Shown here: positions 31,572 through 39,005 of the stretch, piece by piece | How the letters are laid out: each line of letters opens with the position of its first letter | How positions within the stretch are numbered: position 1 is the first letter of the stretch | DNA from: CAZOKH01 sp964580315 | GTDB lineage: Bacteria > Chloroflexota > Anaerolineae > Anaerolineales > Anaerolineaceae | NCBI GenBank assembly: GCA_964580315.1 | Contig: CAZOKH010000017.1 | Span: forward strand, 1 to 45,864 | Length of the DNA: 45,864 nucleotides | Direction of reading: 5' to 3' | Notes under the pieces: model-generated | What the model saw: the letters and a program-made list of their open reading frames with translations, nothing else | Told to the model about the DNA's origin: nothing | Databases searched by the model: none | Program-made: the position numbers and the translations under genes

Positions 31572-32407
31572 TCCAATATTTGCAAAATGTTCTTTCTCAA
31601 AAAGACCCATCATTGACTATTGAAACAAAACGGATCATCCTCAAAGAGGTGTTGCAGGCATATACACTGGACTTTCTCTATAATCATCCCACTTATCGGA
31701 AATTGAATTTCTATGGGGGTACATGCCTGCATATCGTGTTTGGATTGAACCGTCTTTCAGAAGATATTGATCTGGATAATAGCAACGGGATCGAAATAAG
31801 CAACCTCGAAACGGATTTATTAAACCATTTTCGTTCCATTATTGGTTATCCCGAAGTGACGGCAAAAACGCAGGTAGGTGAATGGGGAATCCGACGAACA
31901 ACCTTAAAATTTCTTATTTTAAATGAACTGGGCTTATCCTCCCATTTGAATGAAGCCTTGCACCTTAAGGTGGAAATCAGCCAACACAGGCAGGTTTCGA
32001 TTATTCAAAGGACGCCGATTCTGGTTCATGGTCGCAGCCTGGTCGCGGCTCACTTTTCACTGGAGACGATGATGGCAGGAAAAATGCTTGCCTGCCTGGA
32101 GCGGAATTTTAAGAAAGGGAGGGAAGGTGCATTGATAAAGGGCAGGGATTTTTATGACCTGTTGTGGTTTATGCAAAAGAAAATCCACCCCCTCGAAGAA
32201 AAGTTGAATAAAGATGGTGAAAAGTCCTATACAACCCAATCAGCCATGCAAACATTGAAAGAGAAAATCAGGAACATAAAACCAACCGATCTGGCAGTGG
32301 ATTTATTGCCCTTATTTGAACACCGGACCTTTATTACAGCCTGGTTGGAATCATTCCATGAAAATTTTGACCGATACGCAGAAAATTATCTACCTGAAAA
32401 CTTGTGA
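31559..32407 (+). CDS. abiEii: AbiEii/AbiGii-type nucleotidyltransferase toxin
   Basis: A 282-residue protein. LNFYGGTCLHIVFGLNRLSEDIDLD (in outline) contains the nucleotidyltransferase motif: G53-G54 then D69-x-D71, the metal-binding pair. HLKVEISQH holds the third acidic residue and IKGRDFYDLLWFM the fourth family motif. AbiEii toxins of this family transfer nucleotides, in studied members to tRNA, causing reversible growth arrest and phage resistance. The start overlaps the antitoxin gene, which keeps the two proteins coupled. All motif residues are present, so the toxin is likely active. It lies 250 bp before the next gene, with AT-rich sequence between. Confidence 0.92.
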   Translation: MATIVQYLQNVLSQKDPSLTIETKRIILKEVLQAYTLDFLYNHPTYRKLNFYGGTCLHIVFGLNRLSEDIDLDNSNGIEISNLETDLLNHFRSIIGYPEVTAKTQVGEWGIRRTTLKFLILNELGLSSHLNEALHLKVEISQHRQVSIIQRTPILVHGRSLVAAHFSLETMMAGKMLACLERNFKKGREGALIKGRDFYDLLWFMQKKIHPLEEKLNKDGEKSYTTQSAMQTLKEKIRNIKPTDLAVDLLPLFEHRTFITAWLESFHENFDRYAENYLPENL

Positions 32408-32543
32408 TTGCAAAATGATCACGGATGGTAAAAACTCAAGTAATTTTTTAAGACCAAATTATAAAATTGTCCTATTCCAACCATTAAACTATAACCATAT
32501 TCTCTGCATTTCTCTAAAATCCCAATAAAATTCTTATAACCGC

Positions 32544-32572
32544 TTGCAATTTTCTCCCAAAAAAAGTATTCT
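32544..32572 (+). promoter_or_regulatory. Sigma70-type promoter of the transglycosylase-like gene
   Basis: TTGCAA (32544-32549) and TATTCT (32567-32572) are 17 bp apart; transcription would start near 32580, about 80 nt before the start codon at 32659. Confidence 0.55.
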
Positions 32573-32611
32573 ATTTAAATGTAACAATCTTACAAAGGAG
32601 CAAAGGCGCTG

Positions 32612-32662
32612 TTGGTGATACTTCGCACCGCTGTCCAACCGCTTGACCTCCGGCAACCATGA
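32612..32662 (+). CDS. Possible leader ORF coupled to the transglycosylase-like gene
   Basis: AAAGGAG (32594-32600) precedes a TTG (32612) or GTG (32615) that opens a frame of 16 codons (LVILRTAVQPLDLRQP) ending at TGA (32660-32662). That stop overlaps the ATG of the next gene as ATGA. The next gene has no ribosome site of its own, so ribosomes leaving the leader may restart there. Confidence 0.35.
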   Translation: MVILRTAVQPLDLRQP

Positions 32663-34557
32663 TCTACCCAAGGCGAATCGTCACCCTGGGATTGTTGGTT
32701 ATGGCGCTGACCGGATGGTTCATGCTGCCTGCCAGCCGGCTGCCGGTGGTGCTCGCCGAAGACGAAGTTCCCGAAGAAACCGAAGGTCCGCAGCGCACGA
32801 CCTTCATCAAAGTCGATATCGACCTGTATGAATGGTGGATGACAGAATGGGGGAAAAGTGAGGTTTTGTGCCAGATTGTAGTGGAACATGAGGGCATGCC
32901 AACCAGCGCCGAGATGTTAAACTCTTGCGGACAAAGCCTGTATGATGAATGGCTGGAAACCGCCGGCTGCGGGCAAAGCGCCGCGGAGGATTCCTCGGAA
33001 TGTGAGGGCATGATTTTGCACCTGGCGGGCAAGGGGCGCGGACAGCGGGAGATGGAAGTGGAACTGCCGCCCGCCCAGGTGTGGGTGTCGGTGATCGGCT
33101 GCCAGTTGCAATATCCCGACAATCGCTGCGATAGCACACCCCTGCTGTATTTGCAGGGAGAAGAACCGCTGCCCAATGAAACCATTGTCAGTTTGCAGGG
33201 CACGGTGGACGGGCGCGCGTTCACCTGTCCCGGCGATCACTGCACCTTGCCCATGCCGCCCACCGGCTTGCAGGGGCAAACCATCGAGTTCTGGGGCGAT
33301 TCCAGTTTTGGCGACTCAACTGAGCATTTCACCGCGCGCGTGCGCGTCATCCCGTGGGGCGATTTTGCCGACCCTGAAAAGAAAGCCTCGGCTGACACTC
33401 AGCCCGCCTGGTTTGTGGACGTGCTCAGCAGCCAGTGGAAAGGCGAGCATCCCGCCAGCAGCGCTGAAATCTGGCAGGTGTTCCCCGAGGTGGGCGGCCC
33501 GCCGGCCTGGTTGAGCACGCCTAAAGATTTGGAAGATTTGCGCTCGTCGGTATCCTACTATTACCTGGCGGGCATGTTGATTCAAAATGGCGCCGTGGAC
33601 GCCAGCGGCTGCCCCGACGGCGGCATGCAGGCCGACAAAGCTGCCACCGCCTGCGGCGTGCAGGCAGCCCTGCCGCAGGTGCAAGAGTGGCAAAACCGCT
33701 TTGACGCCGAAATTGTGCAGGTGGCGCGCGACACGGGTGTGCCGGCGCAGTTGATGAAAAATATCTTCAGCCGTGAAAGCCAGTTCTGGCCCGGAATCTA
33801 CAAGACTTACCGCGAAGCCGGGCTGGGTCAAATGACCGATTACGGCGCCGACACGCTGCTGTTGTGGAATCCCAGCTTCTTCCAGCAGTTCTGCCCACTG
33901 GTGTTGAGTGAAGAGAGCTGCAACACCCGCTTCGATGCCATGAGCGAACAAGATCAACGCCTGCTGCGCGGCGCGCTGGTGCAAAAGTTCAACGCGGCCT
34001 GTCCATCCTGTTCGGGCGGCATTGACCTGTCGCAGGCTAACTTTAGCGTGGGCTTGTTTGCAGAAAGCCTGCTGGCGCACTGCCGCCAGACCGCGCAGAT
34101 CATAATGAACACCACCCAGCGCTACCCCGGAGAAGTGAGCAGCTACGCCGACCTGTGGCGTTTTACCCTGGTTAACTATAACGCCGGAGCCGGATGCCTG
34201 ATGGACGCCGTCAATGCCACCTGGGGCATGAGCGAACCGCTGGACTGGGAGCATGTGAGCGCCCGACTGGGACCGGTTTGCCAGCCGGCTATTGGCTACG
34301 TGGATCAGATTAGCCAGATGCCCGGCGCGGAACCCACCCCCGCACCCTGGCAGATGCAGCCCACGGCCACGCCGTCTGTCGAGCCGTCTGCTCAGCCTAC
34401 CGAGCCCACCGTCACACCCGGGGGCGTTGTGATCACGCCTACCCCAACATCCACCGTCGAGCCGGAAGAACCTCCGGAAGGCGACGAGGAAGAACTGCCT
34501 GATGAGATTGAACCCGAAGGCGGCGGCGACGATGATGAGTACGATCCCTATGAATAA
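32659..34557 (+). CDS. Secreted lytic transglycosylase-like protein with acidic tail
   Basis: A 632-residue protein with a signal peptide (about 5-33, ending near VVLAED). The region 40-300 is of unknown fold and rich in Cys pairs. From about 340 to 510 it resembles an SLT (lysozyme-like) domain: VARDTGVPAQLMKNIFSRES contains the expected catalytic Glu (E373), followed by EAGLGQMTDYGADTL and, later, FTLVNYNAGAGCLMDAV. Lytic transglycosylases cut peptidoglycan. The tail is Pro/Thr-rich and then strongly acidic (PEEPPEGDEEELPDEIEPEG to the end). Export and cell-wall remodelling are inferred. The start at 32659 seems coupled to the short leader frame at 32612-32662. Confidence 0.75.
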   Translation: MIYPRRIVTLGLLVMALTGWFMLPASRLPVVLAEDEVPEETEGPQRTTFIKVDIDLYEWWMTEWGKSEVLCQIVVEHEGMPTSAEMLNSCGQSLYDEWLETAGCGQSAAEDSSECEGMILHLAGKGRGQREMEVELPPAQVWVSVIGCQLQYPDNRCDSTPLLYLQGEEPLPNETIVSLQGTVDGRAFTCPGDHCTLPMPPTGLQGQTIEFWGDSSFGDSTEHFTARVRVIPWGDFADPEKKASADTQPAWFVDVLSSQWKGEHPASSAEIWQVFPEVGGPPAWLSTPKDLEDLRSSVSYYYLAGMLIQNGAVDASGCPDGGMQADKAATACGVQAALPQVQEWQNRFDAEIVQVARDTGVPAQLMKNIFSRESQFWPGIYKTYREAGLGQMTDYGADTLLLWNPSFFQQFCPLVLSEESCNTRFDAMSEQDQRLLRGALVQKFNAACPSCSGGIDLSQANFSVGLFAESLLAHCRQTAQIIMNTTQRYPGEVSSYADLWRFTLVNYNAGAGCLMDAVNATWGMSEPLDWEHVSARLGPVCQPAIGYVDQISQMPGAEPTPAPWQMQPTATPSVEPSAQPTEPTVTPGGVVITPTPTSTVEPEEPPEGDEEELPDEIEPEGGGDDDEYDPYE

Positions 34558-34734
34558 AACCGTCTCTCGCCAAACTGTAAAGAACGATGAATTTTCAAAA
34601 GCACTTTTAGGCAAACGATAACCGTTGGTTGTATAAGGACTTCTTCGGGGAATTTTAAGCTATCGATATTTCTTCCTGGCTAATTCTGCGGCTCCGCGCG
34701 CAGCCAAACAAGCAGATTGTTTCGGAGGTGAGCT

Positions 34735-35568
34735 ATGGTTCAGAAGAAGAAACAGAAAAAAGAAAAACCTGAGAAGCAGACTCTCCCCCAAAAAGAAATG
34801 AGCAACAAAGATTACTATTGCGAGCTGGAAAAGCTGCAAATTGAACTGGTTAAATTGCAGGAATGGGTTAAAGCCAATGGGCTGAAAGTGGTGGTGCTGT
34901 TCGAAGGCCGCGATGCAGCCGGCAAGGGCGGCGCCATCAAACGCATTACCGAAAGTCTCAATCCGCGTTTTGCCCGCATTGTGGCGCTGCCAACCCCGAC
35001 AGAAAAAGAAAAGACACAGTGGTATTTTCAACGTTATGTGTCTCATCTGCCGTCAGCCGGAGAAATGGTGTTTTTTGACCGGAGCTGGTACAACCGGGCA
35101 GGTGTGGAGCGTGTGATGGGCTTTTGCAATGAAGATGAATACCAGGAATTCTTGCGCACCTGCCCCGAGTTCGAACGCATGCTCATCCGTTCCGGGATTA
35201 TCCTGATTAAATACTGGTTCAGCGTAAGCGACGAAGAACAGGAACGCCGTTTTCAAGATCGCCTCAAAGACCCTACCAAGCGCTGGAAGCTCAGCCCGAT
35301 GGATCTGGAATCACGCGCGCGATGGGTAGATTATTCCAAAGCCAAAGATACCATGTTCGCTTACACCGATACCAAACAAAGTCCGTGGTATGTGGTCAAT
35401 GCCGATGACAAGAAACGCGCCCGTTTGAACGTGATGGCCCACCTGCTCAGTCTGATCCCTTATGAGGACCTGACTCCAAAACAACTCACCCTGCCGCCCC
35501 GGCAGCCTGATAAAGGTTATGTGCGCCCGCCCATCACCGAACAAACCTTCGTGCCTGAAAAATATTAG
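34735..35568 (+). CDS. ppk2: Polyphosphate kinase 2
   Basis: A 277-residue soluble enzyme. The P-loop is FEGRDAAGKGGAIKR (about residues 60-74); the Walker B region is GEMVFFDRSWYNRAGVERVMG in outline, and the lid contains RFQDRLKDPTKRWKLSPMD. PPK2 enzymes use polyphosphate to phosphorylate nucleoside mono- or diphosphates or run in reverse. The single domain and length fit class I PPK2. GGAGGTGAGCT before the ATG is an excellent ribosome site. The first 20 residues are very rich in Lys and Gln, a feature seen in some members. It is followed, 111 bp on, by the SIS gene in the same direction. Confidence 0.94.
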   Translation: MVQKKKQKKEKPEKQTLPQKEMSNKDYYCELEKLQIELVKLQEWVKANGLKVVVLFEGRDAAGKGGAIKRITESLNPRFARIVALPTPTEKEKTQWYFQRYVSHLPSAGEMVFFDRSWYNRAGVERVMGFCNEDEYQEFLRTCPEFERMLIRSGIILIKYWFSVSDEEQERRFQDRLKDPTKRWKLSPMDLESRARWVDYSKAKDTMFAYTDTKQSPWYVVNADDKKRARLNVMAHLLSLIPYEDLTPKQLTLPPRQPDKGYVRPPITEQTFVPEKY

Positions 35569-35679
35569 CAAAAGCTCTATTAAAAATCGCGAAATACGGA
35601 CTGCAGCGTTTATTTATCCCCCATCAGCAGTGGTAAGATAGGGGTAATTAATCGTATTTCTCCGAAAGGATAATTTTCC

Positions 35680-36327
35680 ATGCAAAAGCGAAGTGAACAA
35701 GAACTGTTGGATGGTATGGTGATCCGCTATCCTGACTTGAAGGATGTGCAGGCGGATGTGCGCAAAGCCTATGAGGTGATGCGCGACAGCTTTAAAAACG
35801 GCGGCAAACTGTTGATTTGCGGCAACGGCGGCAGCGCCGCTGACAGCGACCACATTGCCGGTGAATTATTGAAGAGTATGGAATTGAGACGCCCCATCAC
35901 TGCCGCCCAGCGCAAAGCGCTGCTTGACCGCTACCCGGTGGAAGGCGAATGGATTGCCGACCGCTTGATGCAGGCGCTGCCGGCTATTTCACTGCTGGGG
36001 CATCCCGGTTTGTTGTCTGCCATGGACAATGATGTTTCCAGCGAGATGGCTTATGCCCAGCAAGTGTTTGCCTACGGCAAACCAGGCGATGTTCTGCTGG
36101 CCATCAGCACTTCCGGTAAAGCGATAAATGTAAAACATGCCATGCGCGTGGCGCATTCACTGGGCATGCACACGATCGGGCTCACGGGTAGCACGCCATC
36201 GGAGTTTAACGACCTGTGCGACGTGGCTATTTGCGCACCCGGCGAACTGACTGTCGATGTGCAGGAACGCCATTTGCCAATTTATCATACTCTGTGCCGT
36301 TTGTTGGAAAATCACTTCTTTGATTGA
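35680..36327 (+). CDS. SIS domain sugar-phosphate isomerase, GmhA-like
   Basis: A 215-residue protein with the SIS fold. LLICGNGGSAADSDHIAGELLKS (in outline, about residues 44-66) is the phosphate-binding loop with the SAADxxH motif of GmhA, and VLLAISTSGKAINVKHA (about 138-154) is the second one. The C-terminal ERHLPIYHTLCRLLE has the catalytic-site His and Glu pattern of sedoheptulose-7-phosphate isomerases. An insert (about 70-105, RRPITAAQRKALLDRYPVEG) is longer than in E. coli GmhA. GmhA makes D-glycero-heptose-7-phosphate for surface glycans; the other heptose genes are not in the window, so the exact substrate is uncertain. AAAGGA precedes the start. Confidence 0.82.
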   Translation: MQKRSEQELLDGMVIRYPDLKDVQADVRKAYEVMRDSFKNGGKLLICGNGGSAADSDHIAGELLKSMELRRPITAAQRKALLDRYPVEGEWIADRLMQALPAISLLGHPGLLSAMDNDVSSEMAYAQQVFAYGKPGDVLLAISTSGKAINVKHAMRVAHSLGMHTIGLTGSTPSEFNDLCDVAICAPGELTVDVQERHLPIYHTLCRLLENHFFD

Positions 36328-36370
36328 ACTAAAGTTATTTGAACATCCTATATAAGCTGCCCTTAAACAA

Positions 36371-36405
36371 AGCCTCCTGAAAGTGAAAGACTTTCAGGAG
36401 GTTTT
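36371..36405 (+). terminator. Terminator after the SIS isomerase gene
   Basis: An 11-bp perfect stem (36373-36383 with 36391-36401, arms CCTCCTGAAAG) with a 7-nt loop, followed by TTTT. It ends the plus-strand unit and lies between it and the convergent V4R gene. Confidence 0.85.
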
Positions 36406-36486
36406 GTCGCCAGATTGAATTGCAATGCTGTTATCTTTGCGCGCACCATGCAGCCAGTGCGCCATTTGGTTCAATTAGTCCATAAT

Positions 36487-37110
36487 TTATGAAGCCGGGT
36501 TTTTGCTGAAGGAATAGTTGCAGGATTCATCGCCGCAGCCCCGGCAAGTGGTTTGTTCGGCCGGATACACAACACCAGTCGCCCAGCGCACCGCTTCTTG
36601 AATATAGCCTGCTGTGAGATGGCAGCCCGGTTTGGTCATTTTGCGGCCCCAGCAGCAAACACAAAAGCGATTGACATAAACCCAGGCGTCTTCAGTCTCA
36701 ACGACTTCGACCTTGCCGTCGTTGGACGGGTTGAACAAGCGTGCCACAAAGTTTAAAATCCTGGGCAGGCGTTCTTCCTGCGGCGCCTGTTGAATGCCTT
36801 CCAATATATCTTTGGCCGGGCTTGCCAGCAAACCAGCGACCGATTTTTTCCAGGTTTCGCGCCCGGCATTCATAATCAATGCCTTGCCGCCGCGCCAGCC
36901 GTAGAGGGTTTCAATGCCGGCATGAATGGCTGAAACATCAGCGATGTCACAGGTGCGGTCGGGTACGTTGGGAGGATAGTTATCAATAAACTCGGCAAGG
37001 CCGGCGTAACGCAGCACAGCAGTCAGGCCAACTTTACCTACAATTGACTCCAGGCTGACCAGGAGGGCGTAACAAGAATTTGAGGGAATAAAAATATTGC
37101 TCTTTTCCAT
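36487..37110 (-). CDS. V4R domain protein, copy 1 of a duplicated Roadblock/V4R module
   Basis: A 207-residue soluble protein. The C-terminal half matches the V4R (4-vinyl reductase) small-molecule-binding domain: FVARLFNPS, WGRKMTKPGCHLTAGYIQEA and AEQTTCRGCGDESCNYSF. Conserved Cys residues C150, C153, C163, C189, C192 and C197 could bind a metal or cofactor. The N-terminal half (SLESIVGKVGLTAVLRYAG, IHAGIETLYGWRGGKALIMNAGRE) is typical of V4R proteins as well. V4R domains occur in bacteriochlorophyll reductase BchJ and in signalling proteins. The gene starts 16 bp after the Roadblock gene and is its partner. It is the last of four genes on the minus strand. Confidence 0.82.
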   Translation of the reverse strand: MEKSNIFIPSNSCYALLVSLESIVGKVGLTAVLRYAGLAEFIDNYPPNVPDRTCDIADVSAIHAGIETLYGWRGGKALIMNAGRETWKKSVAGLLASPAKDILEGIQQAPQEERLPRILNFVARLFNPSNDGKVEVVETEDAWVYVNRFCVCCWGRKMTKPGCHLTAGYIQEAVRWATGVVYPAEQTTCRGCGDESCNYSFSKNPAS

Positions 37111-37126
37111 TAGGTTTACACCATGA

Positions 37127-37492
37127 TTAGAGCAATTTTGCCAGATCTGCCACGGCCCGGTTCATGTCGAGGAAGATTAGACCTAGTTTTGCATTCTGTC
37201 GAGCCAATGCAGTGAGAACTGCCTCTTGACCAATATCCATCAAGATGACATAACCTTGTTCGCCTTTGACAAACACCTGCTCCAGGCTTCCGCGTCCCAG
37301 CTCACTGGAAATTCGCTCACCCAGCGAGAGCATGGCGGCTGACATGGCCGAAACACGGTCTTCTTCAACACCCTGCGGCAGGGCTGAGGCGATGGTTAAA
37401 CCATCAAGGCTGACTACTGAGGAGGCTTCAATATCGGGCGACGAAGCTTCCAATTCACGTAAACGATTGACAATCTCTTGCGAACGATCCAT
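37127..37492 (-). CDS. Roadblock/LC7 domain protein, copy 1
   Basis: A 121-residue protein covering one complete Roadblock/LC7 fold: a helix (SQEIVNRLRELEASSPDIEA), strand (SSVVSLDGLTIASALP), long helix (RVSAMSAAMLSLGERISSEL), then strands (EQVFVKGEQGYVILMDIG) and a final helix. Roadblock proteins such as MglB act as GTPase-activating partners or scaffolds of small Ras-like GTPases; no GTPase gene is present here. By eye about 92-93% of residues equal those of copy 2 (38257-38622). The gene stands 122 bp after the V4R gene of the other copy, with a weak hairpin (37520-37538) between. Confidence 0.9.
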   Translation of the reverse strand: MDRSQEIVNRLRELEASSPDIEASSVVSLDGLTIASALPQGVEEDRVSAMSAAMLSLGERISSELGRGSLEQVFVKGEQGYVILMDIGQEAVLTALARQNAKLGLIFLDMNRAVADLAKLL

Positions 37493-37614
37493 TTTTTTTA
37501 CCTTTTCCTAAAAATTGTGCGGGTATTTCAGATACCCGTGAATTACCCAAAAAAGCGGCAACCAATTGGTCGGCACCATTTGAAACTCGGGAACACATCG
37601 GTGTGTTAATGAAA

Positions 37615-38241
37615 CTACTCAACTTTGTCTTTGCTGATTTGAAAACTGCAAAATTCATCGCCGCAGCCCATGCAGGTGGTTTGCTCAATGGCATGCAGAT
37701 TGCCGGTTGTCCAACGGACGGCTTCTTGAATATAGCCTGCTGTGAGATGGCAGCCGGGCTTTTGCATTTTTCGTCCCCAGCAAGACGGGCAAATCTTTGT
37801 TTTAAACACAACCTTATCGTCCATATTAATAAATTCAACATTGTGTTCTTCAGATGGAATGAACACATGAGCGACAAAGTTCACGGTGTGTAGAATGCGC
37901 TCATCATCAGGAGCGCTGCAAATGGATTCCAGGACTTCATCCACCGGGCATGCCGATAAGGAGGATGAAACGAAACTTTTCCAGGTTTCACGCCCGGCAT
38001 TCATGATCAATGCCTTGCCGCCGCGCCAGCCGTAGAGGGTTTCAATGCCGGCATGGATGGCGGCAAAGTCTGCCAGATCAATCGTGGGATCATCGGTGTT
38101 GGGCGGGTAATTATCGATATACTGATTTTGCCCTGCGTATCGCAACACCGCAGTGACACCTACTTTGCCAATGATTGATTCCAAACTGGTGAAGAATGCG
38201 TAACCTGCATTGGATGGTAAGAGGATATTACTTTTAGCCAT
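37615..38241 (-). CDS. V4R domain protein, copy 2 of a duplicated Roadblock/V4R module
   Basis: A 208-residue paralogue of the protein at 36487-37110, by eye about 60-65% identical. The identical blocks include AIHAGIETLYGWRGGKALIM and GCHLTAGYIQEAVRW, and the six Cys residues (C151, C154, C164, C190, C193, C198) are kept. The region about 97-148, between the two conserved blocks, is the most different and may set ligand or partner choice. The gene lies 15 bp after the Roadblock gene of its own copy, so the two are co-translated. No membrane segment is present. The ligand is unknown. Confidence 0.82.
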   Translation of the reverse strand: MAKSNILLPSNAGYAFFTSLESIIGKVGVTAVLRYAGQNQYIDNYPPNTDDPTIDLADFAAIHAGIETLYGWRGGKALIMNAGRETWKSFVSSSLSACPVDEVLESICSAPDDERILHTVNFVAHVFIPSEEHNVEFINMDDKVVFKTKICPSCWGRKMQKPGCHLTAGYIQEAVRWTTGNLHAIEQTTCMGCGDEFCSFQISKDKVE

Positions 38242-38256
38242 AGTGATTTCACCTGA

Positions 38257-38622
38257 TTAGAGCATTTTTGCCAGGTCGGCAACGGCCCGGTTCATATCGA
38301 GGAAAATGAGCCCAAGTTTGGCTTGCTGGCGGGCAAGAGCGGTAAGCACAGCTTCTTCACCGATCTCCATTAGGATCACATAGCCATTTTCGCCTTTGAC
38401 AAACACTTGCTCAAGGTTTCCACGGCCCAGTTCGGTTGAGATGCGCTCACCCAGTGAGAGCATGGCTGCCGACATGGCGGAAACCCGGTCTTCTTCGATG
38501 CCCTGCGGCAGGGCGGAAGCGATGGTCAGGCCATCAATGCTGACCACAGAGGAAGCTTCAATATCGGGTGATGAAGCTTCCAACTCACGTAAACGATTGA
38601 CAATCTCTTGCGAACGGTCCAT
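38257..38622 (-). CDS. Roadblock/LC7 domain protein, copy 2
   Basis: A 121-residue protein nearly equal to copy 1; the few changes are conservative (L/I, V/I, S/T, D/E, N/Q). The ATG at 38622 starts MDRSQEIVNRL; the longer open frame to 38769 has no family resemblance, and GGAGG lies upstream of the shorter start. It is the first gene of the four-gene minus-strand unit. Strong conservation suggests that both copies bind the same partner, perhaps forming mixed dimers, as Roadblock proteins dimerise. No GTPase of the MglA/Ras type lies in the window. Confidence 0.9.
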   Translation of the reverse strand: MDRSQEIVNRLRELEASSPDIEASSVVSIDGLTIASALPQGIEEDRVSAMSAAMLSLGERISTELGRGNLEQVFVKGENGYVILMEIGEEAVLTALARQQAKLGLIFLDMNRAVADLAKML

Positions 38623-38947
38623 GGAATTCTTTTCCTCCTGATGTGGAATAGATGCGTGGATAAAAAAGATTTTTTGGGAATTATTCTGGCTTGATAAGTG
38701 ACACGTAAGTGCAACCTGGGTGATGGTGTGGGCGTCAGGCAGGGGTGCTGGTTCAAGACAAAACGCCATGAAGTGATGAGGTATTATTGCGTGTAGATTA
38801 TAGGCCGCCCCTCTTATAGGAAAGAAATTCCCAGAAAATCACTGGTGAAATAATTGTATCTTTAATTGGGAGAAAAAAACCCCCGTACAGGTTTACAGTC
38901 TTGTAAGGTGTGATGAATTAAGTCAATTTGGAAGATGCCTGATTCAT
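38623..38947. other. Upstream region of the Roadblock/V4R unit
   Basis: No gene. On the minus strand TATAAT occurs at 38802-38797, about 175 bp before the start codon, with no good -35 hexamer at the right distance. The long untranslated leader that this would imply shows no structure I can recognise. Confidence 0.35.
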
Positions 38948-38980
38948 AAAAAAAGATTGCATCCGGTTATGAATGCAATC
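38948..38980 (-). terminator. Terminator of the thioredoxin-CcdA fusion gene
   Basis: Read on the minus strand, GATTGCAT and ATGCAATC (38980-38973 and 38962-38955) pair around a 10-nt loop and are followed by seven T residues (38954-38948). It lies 26 bp past the stop at 39006. Confidence 0.85.
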
Positions 38981-39005
38981 CTATTTCTTGCGAGTTCTAA
39001 AACAC

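Noticed and set aside
33316..34614. Minus-strand open frame of 432 codons
   Set aside because: Antisense to the transglycosylase-like gene, with low-complexity His/Gly/Ala composition and no start signal.
38623..38769. N-terminal extension of the second Roadblock protein
   Set aside because: The first copy starts at the equivalent of 38622, and a GGAGG site lies between the extension and that ATG.
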